Of a stretch of 64,000 nucleotides of DNA, positions 1 to 8,228 are shown one piece after another; within the stretch, counting starts at the first letter, position 1; each line of letters begins with the position of its first letter. The DNA lies in the NCBI GenBank assembly GCA_016840825.1, contig JAEORN010000046.1, positions 12,538 through 76,537 of the forward strand, in the 5' to 3' direction. The notes under the pieces were generated by a model. The model was not told the DNA's origin, did no database searches, and saw only the letters and a program-made list of their open reading frames with translations. A program made the position numbers and the translations under genes. The DNA comes from Candidatus Thorarchaeota archaeon. Its GTDB lineage: Archaea; Asgardarchaeota; Thorarchaeia; Thorarchaeales; Thorarchaeaceae.

Positions 1-1480
1 CATCAGTCGGTTCCTTGAAAAACAATCCAAAGTGTGCAGCATATTCATCCTCGGTCTTCATTGAGATGAGTCTTTCAACAGCATTTGGTGAGAAGGTTAG
101 CTCAACATCAGGATTTTCCCCTCTAATTGGATTGACTTCAATTGCACCATTGTCTAACACAAGTACATGGAATCTATCACTATCAATGATGTAATCTATC
201 ATTGCATCCTTCTTGAGTCCGTCGAAGATTAGTGGGTGTTTTGAAAGGTAATTCATAAACTTAGTCTTCAGAGGATTCTCTCCAACCTTCTTTCCTTTCT
301 TTGTATCCACAACATAGGGAAGTAAGAATGTAGGCAAATCAAGTACTGGAATGGAGGTGTCTGATAGATTCATGCCATCTTCAAGGCCTCTGTGGCAGAA
401 TGGACAAGCAGTCACAAGAATATCTGCTCCAGTTTCAATTGCTTCTTCAATTCTGTCGACAGAAATCTGATCTGCAAGGTCTCCAAATGTCCCCTTTACC
501 CCACCGCCACTGCCACAGCAGTGTGCGTATCTTCTATTCGTTTCCATTTCTAGCAGCTCGACATTCTCCACAGCTTGAATTACTCTTCGTGGCGCTTCGT
601 AGACTTCAGCATGCCGTCCAAGATGACATGGATCATGGTATGTCACCTTTGTTGGTTCTGAAGCTGCAAATGCAGCTTTGCCATCTCGAATCAAGATATC
701 TAGGAATTCGGTAATATGAAGGACTTCAAATGGTGGCTTTATACCATGCTCTGGAGCATCTATCTTCATCGTCCTAAAGCATCCTGCACATGCAGTGATT
801 ATTGCTTTTGCACCTGTTCTTTCTATTGCTTCAATATTGTCCTCAGTGAGTCCAATGAATGCATCTGTATGTCCCAACCTTAACAAAACAGATCCACAGC
901 ATTTCTCTTCCGGGATGACTGTATAATTCACTCCAATCTTGTCAAGGAGTGTAACTGTATCTCGTGCGATATCCTTCTCGCGATAAGAGCTGGTACATCC
1001 GACAAAGTAGACGTATTCAGCTGTATCAGGCCATTCTCGATCTCCGAATAATTCCAGTCGAGTGGAAGCAAGTTCCTTGTATGGGTTATTCTCTGTCTTT
1101 ATTGAATCTTCAATGATGTTGTGCTTCTCAACGAAGTGGCCTCCTTCAAAGAGGTCTCTTCGAAGAGCCTCCATCATTTCTGGCAATCGAATACCTTCCG
1201 CAGTAGCTGTACATGTTTCCTGACAATTCCTGCATGTTGTGCACGTATACGCCCAATTTACAACATCATCGGTAACATCTATCTCCTCGTCCAATAAGTC
1301 ATTCATAACCATGATTCTACCTCTGGACGCATAGGACTCAAAGCCTAGGACATTCTTAACAGCACATGGGTGAAATACATCTCTATTGGATGCTACAATC
1401 TTATCCGCTAATGAACAATCTCCACATCGAGCGCAGAGCCAGAGATCATCTTTGAATTTTGAAAGATTCTTGAACTCCAT
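1..1480 (-). CDS. GlcF/HdrD-like Fe-S oxidoreductase subunit with SCP2-like tail (C-terminus cut by window edge)
   Basis: Electron-transfer subunit expected to pass electrons from the FAD oxidase encoded just upstream to a quinone or other carrier. The reading frame stays open from ATG 1480 to the window edge. Near the N-terminus are two [4Fe-4S] ligand sets (CARCGDC, then CTTCRNCQETC). Two cysteine-rich CCG domains follow, marked by VGCTSSY/KCCGSV and YHDPCH/HCCGSGGG, as in glycolate oxidase subunit F and HdrD. After the second CCG domain the frame continues into about 70 residues (LDNGAIEVN, DVELTFSP, HFGLFF) resembling an SCP2 sterol-transfer fold; that assignment is tentative. The ATG directly abuts the stop codon of the upstream oxidase gene, so the two are co-transcribed. 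The substrate is not decided by sequence. Confidence 0.85.
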   Translation of the reverse strand, partial: MEFKNLSKFKDDLWLCARCGDCSLADKIVASNRDVFHPCAVKNVLGFESYASRGRIMVMNDLLDEEIDVTDDVVNWAYTCTTCRNCQETCTATAEGIRLPEMMEALRRDLFEGGHFVEKHNIIEDSIKTENNPYKELASTRLELFGDREWPDTAEYVYFVGCTSSYREKDIARDTVTLLDKIGVNYTVIPEEKCCGSVLLRLGHTDAFIGLTEDNIEAIERTGAKAIITACAGCFRTMKIDAPEHGIKPPFEVLHITEFLDILIRDGKAAFAASEPTKVTYHDPCHLGRHAEVYEAPRRVIQAVENVELLEMETNRRYAHCCGSGGGVKGTFGDLADQISVDRIEEAIETGADILVTACPFCHRGLEDGMNLSDTSIPVLDLPTFLLPYVVDTKKGKKVGENPLKTKFMNYLSKHPLIFDGLKKDAMIDYIIDSDRFHVLVLDNGAIEVNPIRGENPDVELTFSPNAVERLISMKTEDEYAAHFGLFFKEPTD

Positions 1481-2905
1481 TTATCTCACTCCTGTGAATG
1501 TATCTGGAGCAAAGATGTTATGTGGATCCAGTGCTTTCTTAACTTTCCAATATGTTTCCAAGAACTCTTTGTTGGTTTTCGGATGAGTCCTACTCTCCCA
1601 AAGTAATCCATTCCAATATGGACATCCACCAGTTGCGATTATTGCGTCTAGTAATTCATTCCATGCTTTCAATGCCAAATCCATCTTTTCCGGATTGGGT
1701 GGGAATAATGTTATCCAACCAGTGGAATAAGTACGTTCAGAACCAAGACAACTTGCGATCCATTTTATTCCATTGTCAAGAAGCTTGTACTTTCTGAATA
1801 TCTCCCATGCCTTATTCATTATTTCTGGAATTCTCGGAATCGGACGGAGATGACAAGTGTTCAACCAAAATCCATTATTATAAAGTGGTTGAACGAGGTT
1901 AAAGAGCTCAGTCCAAAGCATTTGCGCAGCGAAGTTACCCAAGTCCTTTCCACCGTATTCCAGAGCAATCTCTCGTACAATCTCTATCTTTCGAATAGCA
2001 AGCTGTTCATCGGTTTCTTGCACTACTGCAGAAAAGAAAGAGTTGATTTCTGGATGACTGTCAAGAAATCCTGGGAAGAAAGTGTCTGTAGATTGTCTGT
2101 CTGCAAGAAGATTTAGCTCCTCAGCCAGGCCTCGTTTTTGCACCTCGTGAAAGGCTTTTGTGGCCTCTTCTAGCGTTCTAAAGCCAAAATCGCCATATGT
2201 TATATGCTCAGCCTTTGGATAGATTTTCAATGTGACTTTAGTTTTCACTCCCAATGTACCTTGGTCTCCAAGGAATAGTCCTGTTAGATCGTTGTAAGTG
2301 GAGTACCTTCCGAATAATTGAGCTGATTCATTCCATCCGGTTCCTGTCTGTAAAATCTCTCCGTCTGCTAAAACTACCTCTAGTGCAACCGTGCTTTCTG
2401 GTGATGGTCCGTATTTTGATGCGGCGTATCCAATACTGTTTATGCTTGTGGATCCACCAACTGTTCCAACATTCCCTCCATATGGTCCTCGAAATCCAAG
2501 CTTGTATCCTTTCTCATCAAGTCTGTGAATTAACTCGGCCCAACGCAGTCCTGCTTCTACAGTGACAGTCATAACATCTTCATCAATCTTTACGATGCTA
2601 TCCATTTTGACCATATCAAGCATTACCATTCCTTTCTGTCTTGGAAGGCATGCACCACAAATCCCATTTCTCCCACCTGCAACCACCAAAGGTGTTTTAG
2701 TTTTGGAGCAGAGCTTCACTATAGCTTGAACTTCTTCAACAGACTTTGGCATTACGACTATGCCAGGTCTTTCAGCTGTCAGATGAGATGCATCCATCCT
2801 GTACGATGAAATGATTACTTGATTATCATTAACGCGTTCTTCGCCCACAATGGATTTGATCTCATTGTATAGCGAGTGGGTTCCTGAGGGTTTGACTACA
2901 GTCAT
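1481..2905 (-). CDS. FAD-linked oxidase, GlcD / D-lactate dehydrogenase type
   Basis: 474 aa flavoprotein of the FAD-binding PCMH superfamily, oxidising a 2-hydroxyacid such as glycolate or D-lactate. The N-terminal FAD domain shows VVMPKSVEEVQAIVKLC, the pyrophosphate-binding VAGGRNGICGA segment and YGGNVGTVGGSTSINS. The C-terminal domain ends with LDPHNIFAPDTF, characteristic of the GlcD family. The frame opens at GTG 2914, but ATG 2905 is the more natural start. It forms an operon with the adjacent Fe-S subunit, which matches GlcD-GlcF or archaeal lactate dehydrogenase pairs. Which hydroxyacid is used cannot be told from the sequence. Confidence 0.88.
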   Translation of the reverse strand: MTVVKPSGTHSLYNEIKSIVGEERVNDNQVIISSYRMDASHLTAERPGIVVMPKSVEEVQAIVKLCSKTKTPLVVAGGRNGICGACLPRQKGMVMLDMVKMDSIVKIDEDVMTVTVEAGLRWAELIHRLDEKGYKLGFRGPYGGNVGTVGGSTSINSIGYAASKYGPSPESTVALEVVLADGEILQTGTGWNESAQLFGRYSTYNDLTGLFLGDQGTLGVKTKVTLKIYPKAEHITYGDFGFRTLEEATKAFHEVQKRGLAEELNLLADRQSTDTFFPGFLDSHPEINSFFSAVVQETDEQLAIRKIEIVREIALEYGGKDLGNFAAQMLWTELFNLVQPLYNNGFWLNTCHLRPIPRIPEIMNKAWEIFRKYKLLDNGIKWIASCLGSERTYSTGWITLFPPNPEKMDLALKAWNELLDAIIATGGCPYWNGLLWESRTHPKTNKEFLETYWKVKKALDPHNIFAPDTFTGVR

Positions 2906-2990
2906 TTTCCGCACTCATATGGTTTGATACAAATCCTGTATAAGTAGTCAACGTTATTGACGTTCGCTGATTTGAATGTCCAATTCGATG

Positions 2991-3003
2991 CGTTAAATAC
3001 TTG
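2991..3003 (+). promoter_or_regulatory. TATA-like element for the AstE-like gene
   Basis: The run GTTAAATACTT ends about 22 bases before ATG 3024. That spacing puts the predicted transcription start at the codon itself, so a leaderless mRNA starting at ATG 3024 (residue 7 of the longer frame) is more likely than ATG 3006. Position inferred by eye. Confidence 0.4.
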
Positions 3004-3023
3004 GAATGGTATACAAACTGAGT

Positions 3024-4124
3024 ATGAAGCTTATTGAGATTGGTTCTGCAAAAAGCAAACCAGGGACAATATCCTATGGGTATATTGATGGACTGGAATT
3101 ACCCACTGGAGGATATGAGAGAATCCCTGTTATCATTGCTCAGGGGAAGACGGATGGTCCCACATTCTTCCTAACAGCGAATGTTCATGGAAACGAGCTT
3201 ACAGGAATAGCTGTCATACATGAAGTTGTACAGGAATCATCACTGGAGAAGTTGAAAGGAACCATTGTCGCGATTCCAACGCTTAATCCCTCTGGTCTAA
3301 GACTTGGTCGCCGTGATACTGAATTTGATACTGGGGATCCAAATCGAATGTATCCTGAGGGTATGTTTGAAGAGGATGAGGTGGATGAAGATAAGGACCC
3401 CCCAGCTCCATACGAGTTGATTGCAGAGAAAGTATTCTCGTATCTGAAGAAATATGCTGACTATCATATAGATTTTCATAATTACGAATTCAGGTCCATT
3501 GTCTATTCAATCATCGATAGAATATTCTTTGAAGATGAGTTCAGTAAAGAGGATGCTGAAACCCTAAGTGCTCAACAGATTGAGATGGTAAAAGCATTTG
3601 GAGCAACATACACTATTGATTTTCCTTCCAAGAAATACATGAAACTAAAATATCATCGCTCTGTATCCGGCTCAGTTTTGAATAACCTACATATTCCTGC
3701 GTTTACTGTTGAGTTAGGTGCTAACACTGTAATTATTCCAGATGTTGTTAAAGGCTCAGCAAAGGGCACTCTCAATGTCCTAAGATGGGCAGGAATGCTA
3801 GATGAACCCTATGAGGAAATAGTCGAATTTCCAACTCCCCAACCCGCTGAGCAAATTAGAAGATTTGCGCACCCACGAGCAAAACATAGTGGATTGATTC
3901 GATTTACAGTGAGTCCTGGTGACATGGTCAAGAAGGGTGAACCCATTGCTATTATCTCAGATATCTTTGGAAAACCCCTAGGTGACGGGTATATTAGAAC
4001 TGATTATGATGGTCTTATTATTAACCTTCAAAACAGGATCACTGTTTACCCTGAGCAACCGATTGCTGAAATGGGTATACAAGATAGACATCCAATCGTA
4101 GTTCAAAAACCAGAGAAAACATGA
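3024..4124 (+). CDS. Succinylglutamate desuccinylase/aspartoacylase-like M14 metallohydrolase
   Basis: 366 aa member of the AstE/ASPA branch of zinc carboxypeptidase-like hydrolases, which deacylate N-acyl amino acids or related amides. The zinc ligand motif HGNE follows FFLTANV; the third ligand is the His of DFHNYEF, and the catalytic Glu lies in FTVELGAN. The last 90 residues form the lipoyl-like beta domain usual in this family (SGLIRFTVSPGDMVKKGEPI). ATG 3006 is in frame, but ATG 3024 fits the TATA spacing. The 3' end overlaps the next gene by four bases (ATGA), implying translational coupling to the Alg14-like gene. Substrate unknown. Confidence 0.8.
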   Translation: MKLIEIGSAKSKPGTISYGYIDGLELPTGGYERIPVIIAQGKTDGPTFFLTANVHGNELTGIAVIHEVVQESSLEKLKGTIVAIPTLNPSGLRLGRRDTEFDTGDPNRMYPEGMFEEDEVDEDKDPPAPYELIAEKVFSYLKKYADYHIDFHNYEFRSIVYSIIDRIFFEDEFSKEDAETLSAQQIEMVKAFGATYTIDFPSKKYMKLKYHRSVSGSVLNNLHIPAFTVELGANTVIIPDVVKGSAKGTLNVLRWAGMLDEPYEEIVEFPTPQPAEQIRRFAHPRAKHSGLIRFTVSPGDMVKKGEPIAIISDIFGKPLGDGYIRTDYDGLIINLQNRITVYPEQPIAEMGIQDRHPIVVQKPEKT

Positions 4125-4681
4125 ATGATGCACACATTACTACCTTTCATTCAGAACTCTTTATGTGGACTATGAAGGAAGAAGGAATGAGGATTTACTT
4201 GAAACGAATCGGGGTTATTCTTGGTCGAGGTGGACATACCGCGCAGACTTTCTCACTTGTTGATCTACTTGGGGATAGGTTTGAGTATCTGTATATCATT
4301 GGCGTTCTTGATAGATTGACACCAAAGAAGATTCGTATCCCTGGACGGATTTTGAAGGTCTTTGCTCCTCGTCTCTTACCACAAGACTCACGTATTATGT
4401 CAGTTATTCGCACAGCATTTACTCTCCTACTCTCCTTTGTGTATCTGATTATTTATCGCCCAGCACTAGTGCTTAGTTGCGGTACTGGAATGACAGTTCC
4501 TGTATTCTACGCTGCAAGAACTCTCGGAATAAAAACGGTGTTCATTGAGAGCATGTCAAGAGTCGATACTCTTTCCCAAACAGGGAGAATACTTCTAGGA
4601 AAAACATCACTATTCTGCGTTCAGTGGCCTGACCTTGCGGCGAGAACTACTGGGGTAGTATACGGAGGGCAGTTACTATGA
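4121..4681 (+). CDS. Alg14-like membrane-anchoring half of a GlcNAc transferase
   Basis: 186 aa homologue of Alg14/PssD, the membrane subunit that recruits Alg13 to build lipid-linked oligosaccharide. The glycine-rich acceptor-domain loop GRGGHTAQTF is near residue 35, a hydrophobic segment (FTLLLSFVYLIIYRPALVLS) near residues 95-115, then CGTGMTVPVFYAA and FIESMSRVDTLS, all typical of the family. The ATG overlaps the upstream stop codon; internal Met18 or Met23 could also be the start. The gene overlaps the Alg13-like gene by four bases, so both halves are made together. PssD/PssE exopolysaccharide enzymes of bacteria are the alternative relatives. Confidence 0.8.
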   Translation: MNDAHITTFHSELFMWTMKEEGMRIYLKRIGVILGRGGHTAQTFSLVDLLGDRFEYLYIIGVLDRLTPKKIRIPGRILKVFAPRLLPQDSRIMSVIRTAFTLLLSFVYLIIYRPALVLSCGTGMTVPVFYAARTLGIKTVFIESMSRVDTLSQTGRILLGKTSLFCVQWPDLAARTTGVVYGGQLL

Positions 4682-5133
4682 TTTTCGTGACAGTCGGGAC
4701 TGCGTTATATGACCCACTGATCATGGAAGTTGACAGATTGGTAGAGCGAGGAATCATCAAAGAACCAGTGGTAGCACAAATCGGACGGGGACAATATGCT
4801 CCTAGGAACTTTCGATATTTCCGATTCATTAGGAACCTAAGCAAGGCATATTCTCGAGCTGATGTAATTGTAAGTACAGGCGGAGCTGGCACAACAATGG
4901 AGTGTGTAACACAAGGTTTACGCCTTGTCGTTGTGGAGAACATCAGTCTTGCAGAAGGGCATCAAGCTCAATTGATTGGGGAGTTGGATCGTCAACAACA
5001 TCTCGTATGGTGTAAGAAGCTTGAAGATCTTCCTGAAAAAATAGAAGAGGCAAAGAAAAGGAAATTCACTCCTTTCAAGACAGATCCACCAGTAATTCAC
5101 AAGTATATACTCAAACTTCTTTCAAGGAATTGA
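4678..5133 (+). CDS. Alg13-like catalytic half of a GlcNAc transferase (GT28 C-terminal domain)
   Basis: 151 aa protein matching the sugar-nucleotide-binding C-terminal domain of glycosyltransferase family 28. It begins with IFVTVGTALYDPLI, carries the donor-binding STGGAGTTMECV loop and the VVVENISLAEGHQAQLIGEL segment with the conserved His-Gln. The length equals stand-alone Alg13/PssE. It should form a heterodimer with the product of the overlapping upstream gene and transfer GlcNAc or another sugar to a lipid-linked precursor. No other glycosylation gene lies nearby. Confidence 0.82.
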   Translation: MIFVTVGTALYDPLIMEVDRLVERGIIKEPVVAQIGRGQYAPRNFRYFRFIRNLSKAYSRADVIVSTGGAGTTMECVTQGLRLVVVENISLAEGHQAQLIGELDRQQHLVWCKKLEDLPEKIEEAKKRKFTPFKTDPPVIHKYILKLLSRN

Positions 5134-5152
5134 GTTGCCTTGTGAAATTCAT

Positions 5153-5207
5153 TTGGCGCCAATCCTAACTGCAGGATTCTACATAATTCGAAGAATGGCT
5201 CTTTTTT
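5153..5207 (+). terminator. Possible terminator region after alg13-like gene
   Basis: A TTGGCGCCAA palindrome (5153-5162) is followed by an AATCCT/AGGATT inverted repeat (5161-5166, 5173-5178) and a six-T run at 5202-5207. The stems are short, so this is a weak call. The rest of the 5134-5382 gap shows only AT-rich sequence and a GAGGT site before the next ATG. Confidence 0.3.
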
Positions 5208-5382
5208 AATACCCTGGTATATCTCTCTGTAATATCTGGATATCTCTTCAACTAATGTCTGGATTTGATGTACCCTTTATATTGAAACTTTGATATATTT
5301 CCACTGGAAGCAGAGGTTAGTAAATCTGGTGAATTGACAGACCGGATGATACTATTCTCTGAAACCACCGAGGTATACCAAA

Positions 5383-6108
5383 ATGAGCAAGAAAGTAAAT
5401 CTCATCCGCACGCGCGGATTAGGACTATCATTACGGCTTTTCAAGTATGACAAGCTAGATATGACAGCTACAGCATTGACAAAGAAACTCAAGGAGTTTG
5501 AATACAAGCCGAAGAAAGGAGAAATTACTAGCGGCTTTTTAAGTGTCAAAACAGCGGGAACCAATACTGTAGCTGAGTTTATGGCCGAATTCAGAGTTCC
5601 TTACTTTTCGTACAGCGAATCTGGAGATAGAGTAGGCTCGCATGTTGTAAGTTTGGACAAAGCTGATGTCTTAATTAAATCGGAAAGTTCAACTATCGAA
5701 GTAAGGGGATCTGAGAGAATCGCCAGGAAATTCGTTAGCATCCTAGAAGAAGCAACTGGTGCTAAGGTTAGCGTTCTAAATCTTAATGGAGGAATCAAGA
5801 AACTCTATGAGAAAGCTGCTGATATCTCTGCAGTGCTTCTTACTGATGTGGAAAAGGGACCATTACATCAAATAGAGTTCAGAGGAGAAGGAATTCAGAC
5901 AGAACCCGAGGTTGGAATGTATGAACGTCGGTACAAGGGTGCTATTACACGATTCAGAGGGAGTTTTGTCTATCCGACATCAAAAGCGATGTATCCAACT
6001 GTCATAAATGGAATCAAGGGATCATTACTGATCTATGGTTCAGGTGATGGCATTCCTGAGAAGGACGTTGAATGGATTGTTAAAATGATGGAAGATGCCG
6101 CAGTATAG
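5383..6108 (+). CDS. Protein of unknown function, 241 aa
   Basis: Not recognised. The frame starts at ATG 5383, ten bases after a GAGGT site, and encodes a soluble protein. The N-terminus is basic (KKVNLIRTRGLGLSLRLFKYDK). The middle carries several beta-strand-like segments (SSTIEVRGSERIARKFVSILEEATGA) and the C-terminus reads INGIKGSLLIYGSGDGIPEKD. Spacing and a GC-rich inverted repeat immediately downstream suggest a single-gene transcript. Codon use resembles its neighbours. Confidence 0.6.
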   Translation: MSKKVNLIRTRGLGLSLRLFKYDKLDMTATALTKKLKEFEYKPKKGEITSGFLSVKTAGTNTVAEFMAEFRVPYFSYSESGDRVGSHVVSLDKADVLIKSESSTIEVRGSERIARKFVSILEEATGAKVSVLNLNGGIKKLYEKAADISAVLLTDVEKGPLHQIEFRGEGIQTEPEVGMYERRYKGAITRFRGSFVYPTSKAMYPTVINGIKGSLLIYGSGDGIPEKDVEWIVKMMEDAAV

Positions 6109-6118
6109 ATAGCATCTT

Positions 6119-6139
6119 GGGCCGGGCCCTCGGTGGCCC
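6119..6139. terminator. GC-rich hairpin between convergent genes
   Basis: GGGCC (6119-6123) pairs with GGCCC (6135-6139) around an 11-base loop, with a pyrimidine-rich stretch just after it. It lies 11 bases past the stop of the 241-aa gene and before the convergent 101-aa gene, where a terminator is expected. Confidence 0.45.
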
Positions 6140-6170
6140 TTCCCTTCTCATTTTCATAATTGTGCTTTGA

Positions 6171-6476
6171 TTACTCAGTACCAAACCACTCGGATGTTTC
6201 TCTCTTCTGGCCAATTACAGTACGTGTAGTATCGATGTACCATCTTGTCTTTTGACGGAATCGTGGCCAAAAATCAAAGAATAGCTGTGGATTGTCAGTT
6301 TCCAATAGAAGATAACCATTCCATTCCGTACCCCACGCATATCTATAGTCCCCAATGATTTGAAGTTCTTCTGGCCAGTCCTTGTTTGAAAATTCAGTCC
6401 AGAATTCTTTTGCCTTCCCCGCTTCTTCGGGAGTCATCTTCATGTATCTATAGAACACCACAAATGAATACGTCAT
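6171..6476 (-). CDS. Small alpha/beta-barrel-like protein, unknown function
   Basis: 101 aa starting at ATG 6476; a longer frame to 6512 adds an unlikely N-terminus. The start MTYSFVVFYRYM, followed by a helix (PEEAGKAKEFWTEF) and a second beta-alpha unit (GTEWNGYLLLETDN, FFDFWPRF), looks like a dimeric ferredoxin-like barrel of the DUF3303 or muconolactone-isomerase type. That is a fold impression, not a firm family call. It is divergent from the nuclease gene starting at 6548. Confidence 0.5.
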   Translation of the reverse strand: MTYSFVVFYRYMKMTPEEAGKAKEFWTEFSNKDWPEELQIIGDYRYAWGTEWNGYLLLETDNPQLFFDFWPRFRQKTRWYIDTTRTVIGQKRETSEWFGTE

Positions 6477-6547
6477 TAACTGGCCTCCATCTATGGATGT
6501 GTTTCGGTGCATTAAAAAGATTGGCTCATGAAGTTATTTTGAAGGGA

Positions 6548-7279
6548 ATGAATGAACGCAGCTTCGAGATAGTACGCAGAGAGTTTAAGCATGGCAAGGT
6601 TGCATACAACTTTCAATGGAATAAAACGAATCACGAGAGAATAGGTAATACATCTGGGGACGCCGCTTGTCTCTGGGCACATCTCATTTCTATAGCTCAA
6701 GGAAAGATATCTGAGGATCCATTCAAGAATCCCTTCTATCAAAAAGCATCGTCTTTAAGATTCAAGAAGATGTCAACTGCTGCTAAAGTAAATTTCAGAA
6801 AGAAGCTCGAGAGAAATGGCTCACTGAAATCTGATGTGAATCATGACTTGGTTTCGTTGATTCGTGAATTTCATCGTGATATGAACGATGATACCTACCG
6901 CGCAGATCATGGAATACTCCCCAACTTCCTATATGTTGATCCACTATCTGTAGCAATAGAAGTTCCGGTTTGGTCCAATTCCTATACGTTGTCTGGACAT
7001 ATTGACTTAGTTCGTATTGTAGATGATGTTATTCATGTCTGTGATTATAAACCAGGATCTCTGGAAACTACTGCAAGGAGGTTTTTTGATGCGATTCCTC
7101 AAATAGCTGCATATGGCGAAATGATGTCCCATCATCTAGCATCCACACTTCGGTCAGCATTGGATGCACCTCTCTTGCCAAAGGTCAAGTGTTGTATCTT
7201 TGATACTCATTCATGTTGGGAATTTGGTGCTGAAATGTTTGTCACCCTGAGTGCAGCTGGAATGTTGAGAGACCTCTAG
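6548..7279 (+). CDS. PD-(D/E)XK nuclease, RecB/Cas4-like
   Basis: 243 aa predicted single-strand or flap nuclease. The C-terminal half has the RecB-family core: EVPVW, GHIDLV with the catalytic Asp, CDYKPG with Asp-Tyr-Lys, and the QIAAYGEM (Q-x3-Y) motif. The frame is open from 6386, but residues before ATG 6548 have a different character and overlap the divergent gene. ATG 6548 lies about 28 bases after an AT-rich TATA-like run (CATTAAAAAG). I see no four-Cys iron-sulfur set as in Cas4, and there are no CRISPR repeats nearby, so a repair or processing role is more likely. The 3' end overlaps the convergent transglutaminase gene by four bases. Confidence 0.72.
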   Translation: MNERSFEIVRREFKHGKVAYNFQWNKTNHERIGNTSGDAACLWAHLISIAQGKISEDPFKNPFYQKASSLRFKKMSTAAKVNFRKKLERNGSLKSDVNHDLVSLIREFHRDMNDDTYRADHGILPNFLYVDPLSVAIEVPVWSNSYTLSGHIDLVRIVDDVIHVCDYKPGSLETTARRFFDAIPQIAAYGEMMSHHLASTLRSALDAPLLPKVKCCIFDTHSCWEFGAEMFVTLSAAGMLRDL

Positions 7280-8094
7280 GACTTGCCATTTACAAGAACT
7301 CGCATGTTAACATGTTCTTCCATTAAAGGAACTTCATTTGTAGCTTTACTCATCATCAATTGAATTGTGGGTCTCTCTGAAACAAGTCCTTCACGAATTC
7401 TAGAGAAATACTTCTCGCTGAGAATACCAAAACTACTCAAAGCAGGATCTACTGGAACCCATCCCTTATCTTCAAGATACACTTCTGACCATGCATGTGG
7501 CTCAGGTTCCGGCCCTCCTCTGAAGTAATGTCCGACAACTCGGCGGGAGGGTATCTTGACAGCTCGACATAATGCAATAAATAAATCAGCATGCTCGTCA
7601 CAGTCCCCCTCTTTCGTTCTTGCAGCTTCTGCTGCGCCAAGTCTAACATCTAGATGAGTCTTCAATTTGACTCTTTCTCGAACGACTTGAAAGGCTAGTC
7701 TCGCATAGGATTCATCATTGGAACTACTTTCCGCTATTCTTTCAGAAAGTTCCTGAATGATTGGATTATTGATTTCCCAGTACTTCTGTAAAGTACAATA
7801 GGTCCCCCTAAGTTGTTTCAACTCTTGTCTCTGCGCAGGAGCTGGTTCTAGAAGCCAATCTCTTGAGATTGTATCGATGCGCATTATCACTGTTGGTGAG
7901 AAATTCTCTCCTGGATTCAATTCCGGGACTTTAATCATAGCTACCATGTTATTCTCAGCTTTCTCAGATACTCTGGCTGGTGGAAAAACATCCAACGCTT
8001 CTAAAAATTGATTATCCATATCTGTTAGAAGATGCCATACCATCTTTCCATCTTTGATCTTCGTTGCTGCTCTGTTCTGAATATTTGCTTGCAT
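7276..8094 (-). CDS. Transglutaminase-like cysteine protease-fold protein
   Basis: 272 aa with a transglutaminase-core catalytic triad: Cys in KEGDCDEHADLF, His in EPHAWSEVYL and Asp in PVDPALSSFG. The N-terminal 110 residues are a beta-rich domain (MVAMIKVPELNPGENFSPTV) as in archaeal and bacterial members of this superfamily, which act as proteases or amide-bond hydrolases. No signal peptide is visible, so it is probably cytosolic. The frame opens at TTG 8112; ATG 8094 is the likelier start. The physiological substrate is unknown. Confidence 0.75.
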   Translation of the reverse strand: MQANIQNRAATKIKDGKMVWHLLTDMDNQFLEALDVFPPARVSEKAENNMVAMIKVPELNPGENFSPTVIMRIDTISRDWLLEPAPAQRQELKQLRGTYCTLQKYWEINNPIIQELSERIAESSSNDESYARLAFQVVRERVKLKTHLDVRLGAAEAARTKEGDCDEHADLFIALCRAVKIPSRRVVGHYFRGGPEPEPHAWSEVYLEDKGWVPVDPALSSFGILSEKYFSRIREGLVSERPTIQLMMSKATNEVPLMEEHVNMRVLVNGKS

Positions 8095-8228
8095 CTCTAC
8101 TAGTAATCTCAAATTTCAGACTCCATGTATCGGGAATTTTGTGGAGAACTAGTTCGAATAGATTTATGTGTTATTCTGTGGTTGCTTTGTTGACTCTCTT
8201 CGAAATATAAGTTAGGTGAGGTACTCAA

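Noticed and set aside
5134..5382. Hidden small gene in the gap after the Alg13-like gene
   Set aside because: Short frames here have no ribosome site or composition typical of proteins; the gap is better explained by a weak terminator and promoter sequence.
6386..6547. N-terminal extension of the RecB-like nuclease frame
   Set aside because: The region overlaps the divergent 101-aa gene, its translation looks unlike protein sequence, and ATG 6548 has a TATA-like element at a suitable distance.
6548..7279. Cas4 of a CRISPR system
   Set aside because: I saw no cysteine set for an iron-sulfur cluster, no repeat array and no other cas gene in the window.
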